The notes beneath the pieces were generated by a model that was not told the DNA's origin, did no database searches, and was given only the letters and a program-made list of their open reading frames with translations. A stretch of DNA of 45,506 bases from Vitrella brassicaformis (Eukaryota > Sar > Vitrellaceae), in contig CDMY01000243.1 in the NCBI GenBank assembly GCA_001179505.1, positions 158,958-204,463 of the forward strand, read 5' to 3'. Below, piece by piece: positions 43,584 to 45,506 of the stretch (position 1 is its first letter; each line of letters starts with the position of its first letter). The position numbers and the translations under genes were made by a program.

Positions 43584-45506
43584 TCAAACCTGCAATAACG
43601 TCTGAATGCTCTTTCTCGGTGAAGCACTAGTCCGGCTCCTGCCACGACCACTGGTTGCGAACCATCTCACCTCTCTCCCTCCCCTCTCTCTCTCCATGCA
43701 CCGATACTGGTGTTGGCTCATGTGTTGATCTGCAGCCTCCTGCAGCACTGTGAGGGTCGACTCGAGCCGTTGTAGGTGGATTGGATCCACTGAGGACCTC
43801 CGCTGGGTGAGGAACGCTGCCGTCTCGGTGAAGAAAGCTTTGTGCGGAACTGGGTGGGATATGGTGGAGAGGTAGTCGAGGAGGCACTCCACAGCTGTCA
43901 AGTCCAGCTTCGACATGGAACTGTGGAACACAGCCAACGAGACGACGTACCATCCATGGTCGTCTGTCAAATATGCGCAGTCCGACGCTGCTTACCCAGG
44001 GCGTGAAAAGCTTGCCGTGAGAGCGTCGAGAAAGGCCGCTGGCCCGTACCTGAGAGATTGCAGCCCTCTCGCTATCATCGTCAGCCTCCGGGGCCCACAC
44101 TCCCCCAGCTTCTCAGCCAACACGAGCACCAACGCCGACAGCAGCCCCTCGTGGTGAAACCGCATCTGGCCCAGTGCAAGGACCATTTGTGCCAACTGGT
44201 GGGTGCCGTACTCCTCCAACCGACACTGGTTGCGGCTTCCACCGCTCAGGAACTCGGCAATGCGCTCGAGGAAAGAGAGGCTGCGAAACTGCATGGCCGC
44301 CAGCGCTCGGAGTAGACATGCAATGTCGACCGGCGTGAGTGTGTGAAGGATCCGTGGGTGGCTGAGGGCTGCGAGGGCTCGTTGGCAGAAGTGAGGGTCG
44401 ATGTGGGCCTCTGACATGCTGTACAGGATCACGCTGAGGCTGTTGCCCTGGATTGGCTCCATATCTTGCTCAGGTAGCGCATAGAGAGGACTGGTGTGGG
44501 GATGAGGCGGGGCTGATGGGATGGATCCGTCGAGAAACACCTCGGTGTCGTCTCGCGGCGGCCTCCTTGGCTCAGGGAGGTCTTCCCGGACGACACCGAT
44601 CTCCTCCCCTTGCATGAGCCACACCTCTTCGTCCTCTGTCTCCTCATCGTCTTCCGAGCAGACTTGATTCTCTCCCATCTCATCACGTGCCGCGTCGCGG
44701 TGAGTCATCCCCACCCCACTGGCCCATAGTGCCTCCCCATCCACCCACTCAGCATATCGCTCAACCGCCTGCTGCCGATCCGACGGCGGCTGAAGCCGAC
44801 CACTCTGTCCGTGCAGCGAAGGTGGGTCCAGCGCCGGCAGTCTGTCCAATACCTCGTCGCTGATTGCCCGCCAGATGTTTGGGAACAGCGGACGGCGTCT
44901 GTGGCCATAGTTGCCCGAGCTGCCCTTGGCCACCGCGTATGCCAAGTTGGCGAGTGCCTGATCCGAATAGTGACTCAGCGAGAGGGGAGGGAGAGCCGTG
45001 CCGTAGGGGCTGTGATGCGATGACGATGTGCTGTGTGCGAGGGCCTGGTCGATGGTGGCTAGAAGTGGCTGCACGGGGCAGCGGAACTTGGTGAGGGATA
45101 GCAGGATGGATGTGAGGGCCCGGGGGTCGATGTGGTCTCCGCGGTACAGGCATCGCTCAACCATGTCGTTTGTCACTGCAAACACATCACAGTAACGATG
45201 GATGAATCGAGGCACCCTTTCGAGATCAAGATCTCGTTCTCTACACACCTTCCAATATGCTGTCGTCGCGCCACCTGACCTCCAGCAGCCCCGTGAGGAC
45301 CATCGTGAGCTCCTGCAAGCCCACGTCTGCCTCACCGTACCCACCGGCCAGCGATGTGCCGGTCTGCTCGAGCCACTCCAGCACCTCGCCTCCCTCCTCT
45401 TGCTGGACACACACACACACACACACACAAAGACAGTGAAAACAGAACACACACAAGTATTTATTCATCGAACGTCAGTCTCACCGTGGCCTGGAAGAGC
45501 TTCTCA
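43584..45506 (-). CDS. HPR/OPR-like helical-repeat RNA-binding protein, 3' part
   Basis: Exons from beyond the right edge to 45485, then 45402-45249, 45175-43996 and 43920-43584, join in phase; the 5' end is outside the window. The protein consists of repeated helical pairs of about 35-40 residues with a recurring core of the type ALTSILLSLTKFR, QALANLAYAVAKG, SLSVILYSMSEAH, IACLLRALAAMQFR, QLAQMVLALGQMRF and RRLTMIARGLQSLR. This pattern is that of heptatricopeptide (HPR) repeats described in alveolates and other eukaryotes, which bind organellar RNA, and is related to OPR repeats. An acidic linker of about 100 residues interrupts the array. No RAP domain is seen before the stop. A role with mitochondrial or plastid RNA is inferred. 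Confidence 0.72.

Overview
The window looks like nuclear DNA of a photosynthetic alveolate, most likely a chromerid such as Vitrella. I infer this from the GC-rich, intron-dense genes (up to 23 exons) with short introns full of TG/CA and TCTG microsatellites, flagellar proteins (SHIPPO, tubby), a lipase with a secondary-plastid type leader, a surface-type protein with a TSP1 domain, and an organellar heptatricopeptide-like protein. The organism call is inference; the gene models come from reading exons on both strands and requiring every junction to stay in phase.

Left part (1-8345): the 5' part of proteasome subunit alpha-3 (-) is divergent from a SHIPPO/STPG repeat protein (+). A complete 13-exon tubby-like gene (-) is divergent from an acidic protein whose C-terminal half resembles DUF1995 (+).

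Centre (8346-24691): one giant minus-strand gene of 23 exons encodes about 3,345 residues with extended PHD, PHD, PLU-1-like helical region, TFIIS-central-like domain and SPOC-like domain, i.e. an enlarged relative of the PHF3/DIDO/Bye1 chromatin and RNA polymerase II readers. One of two 300-N assembly gaps lies in its second intron. It is divergent from a complete mitochondrial cysteine desulfurase gene (NFS1).

Right part (24692-45506): a C2 plus class 3 lipase gene (-) carries a plastid-type leader. Next comes a tandem duplication. Copy 1 (+) encodes a membrane-anchored propeller-like protein and is cut by the second 300-N gap. Copy 2 (+) continues into a full-length protein of about 1,529 residues that joins the propeller repeats to a TSP1 domain, a clostripain-family (C11) protease with both catalytic residues, and a cysteine-rich tail. 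A small four-helix membrane protein (-) sits between the copies. Then follow a Ure2p/nu-type glutathione S-transferase (+), an orphan polytopic membrane protein (-) and the 3' part of an HPR-like RNA-binding protein (-).

Genes mostly alternate in strand and share short divergent 5' regions (137-530 bp). No rRNA, tRNA, CRISPR or transposon was recognised. The most unusual content is the propeller-TSP1-C11 protease and its broken duplicate, the giant ePHD/TLD/SPOC protein, and the TG-repeat tracts that precede many 3' splice sites.
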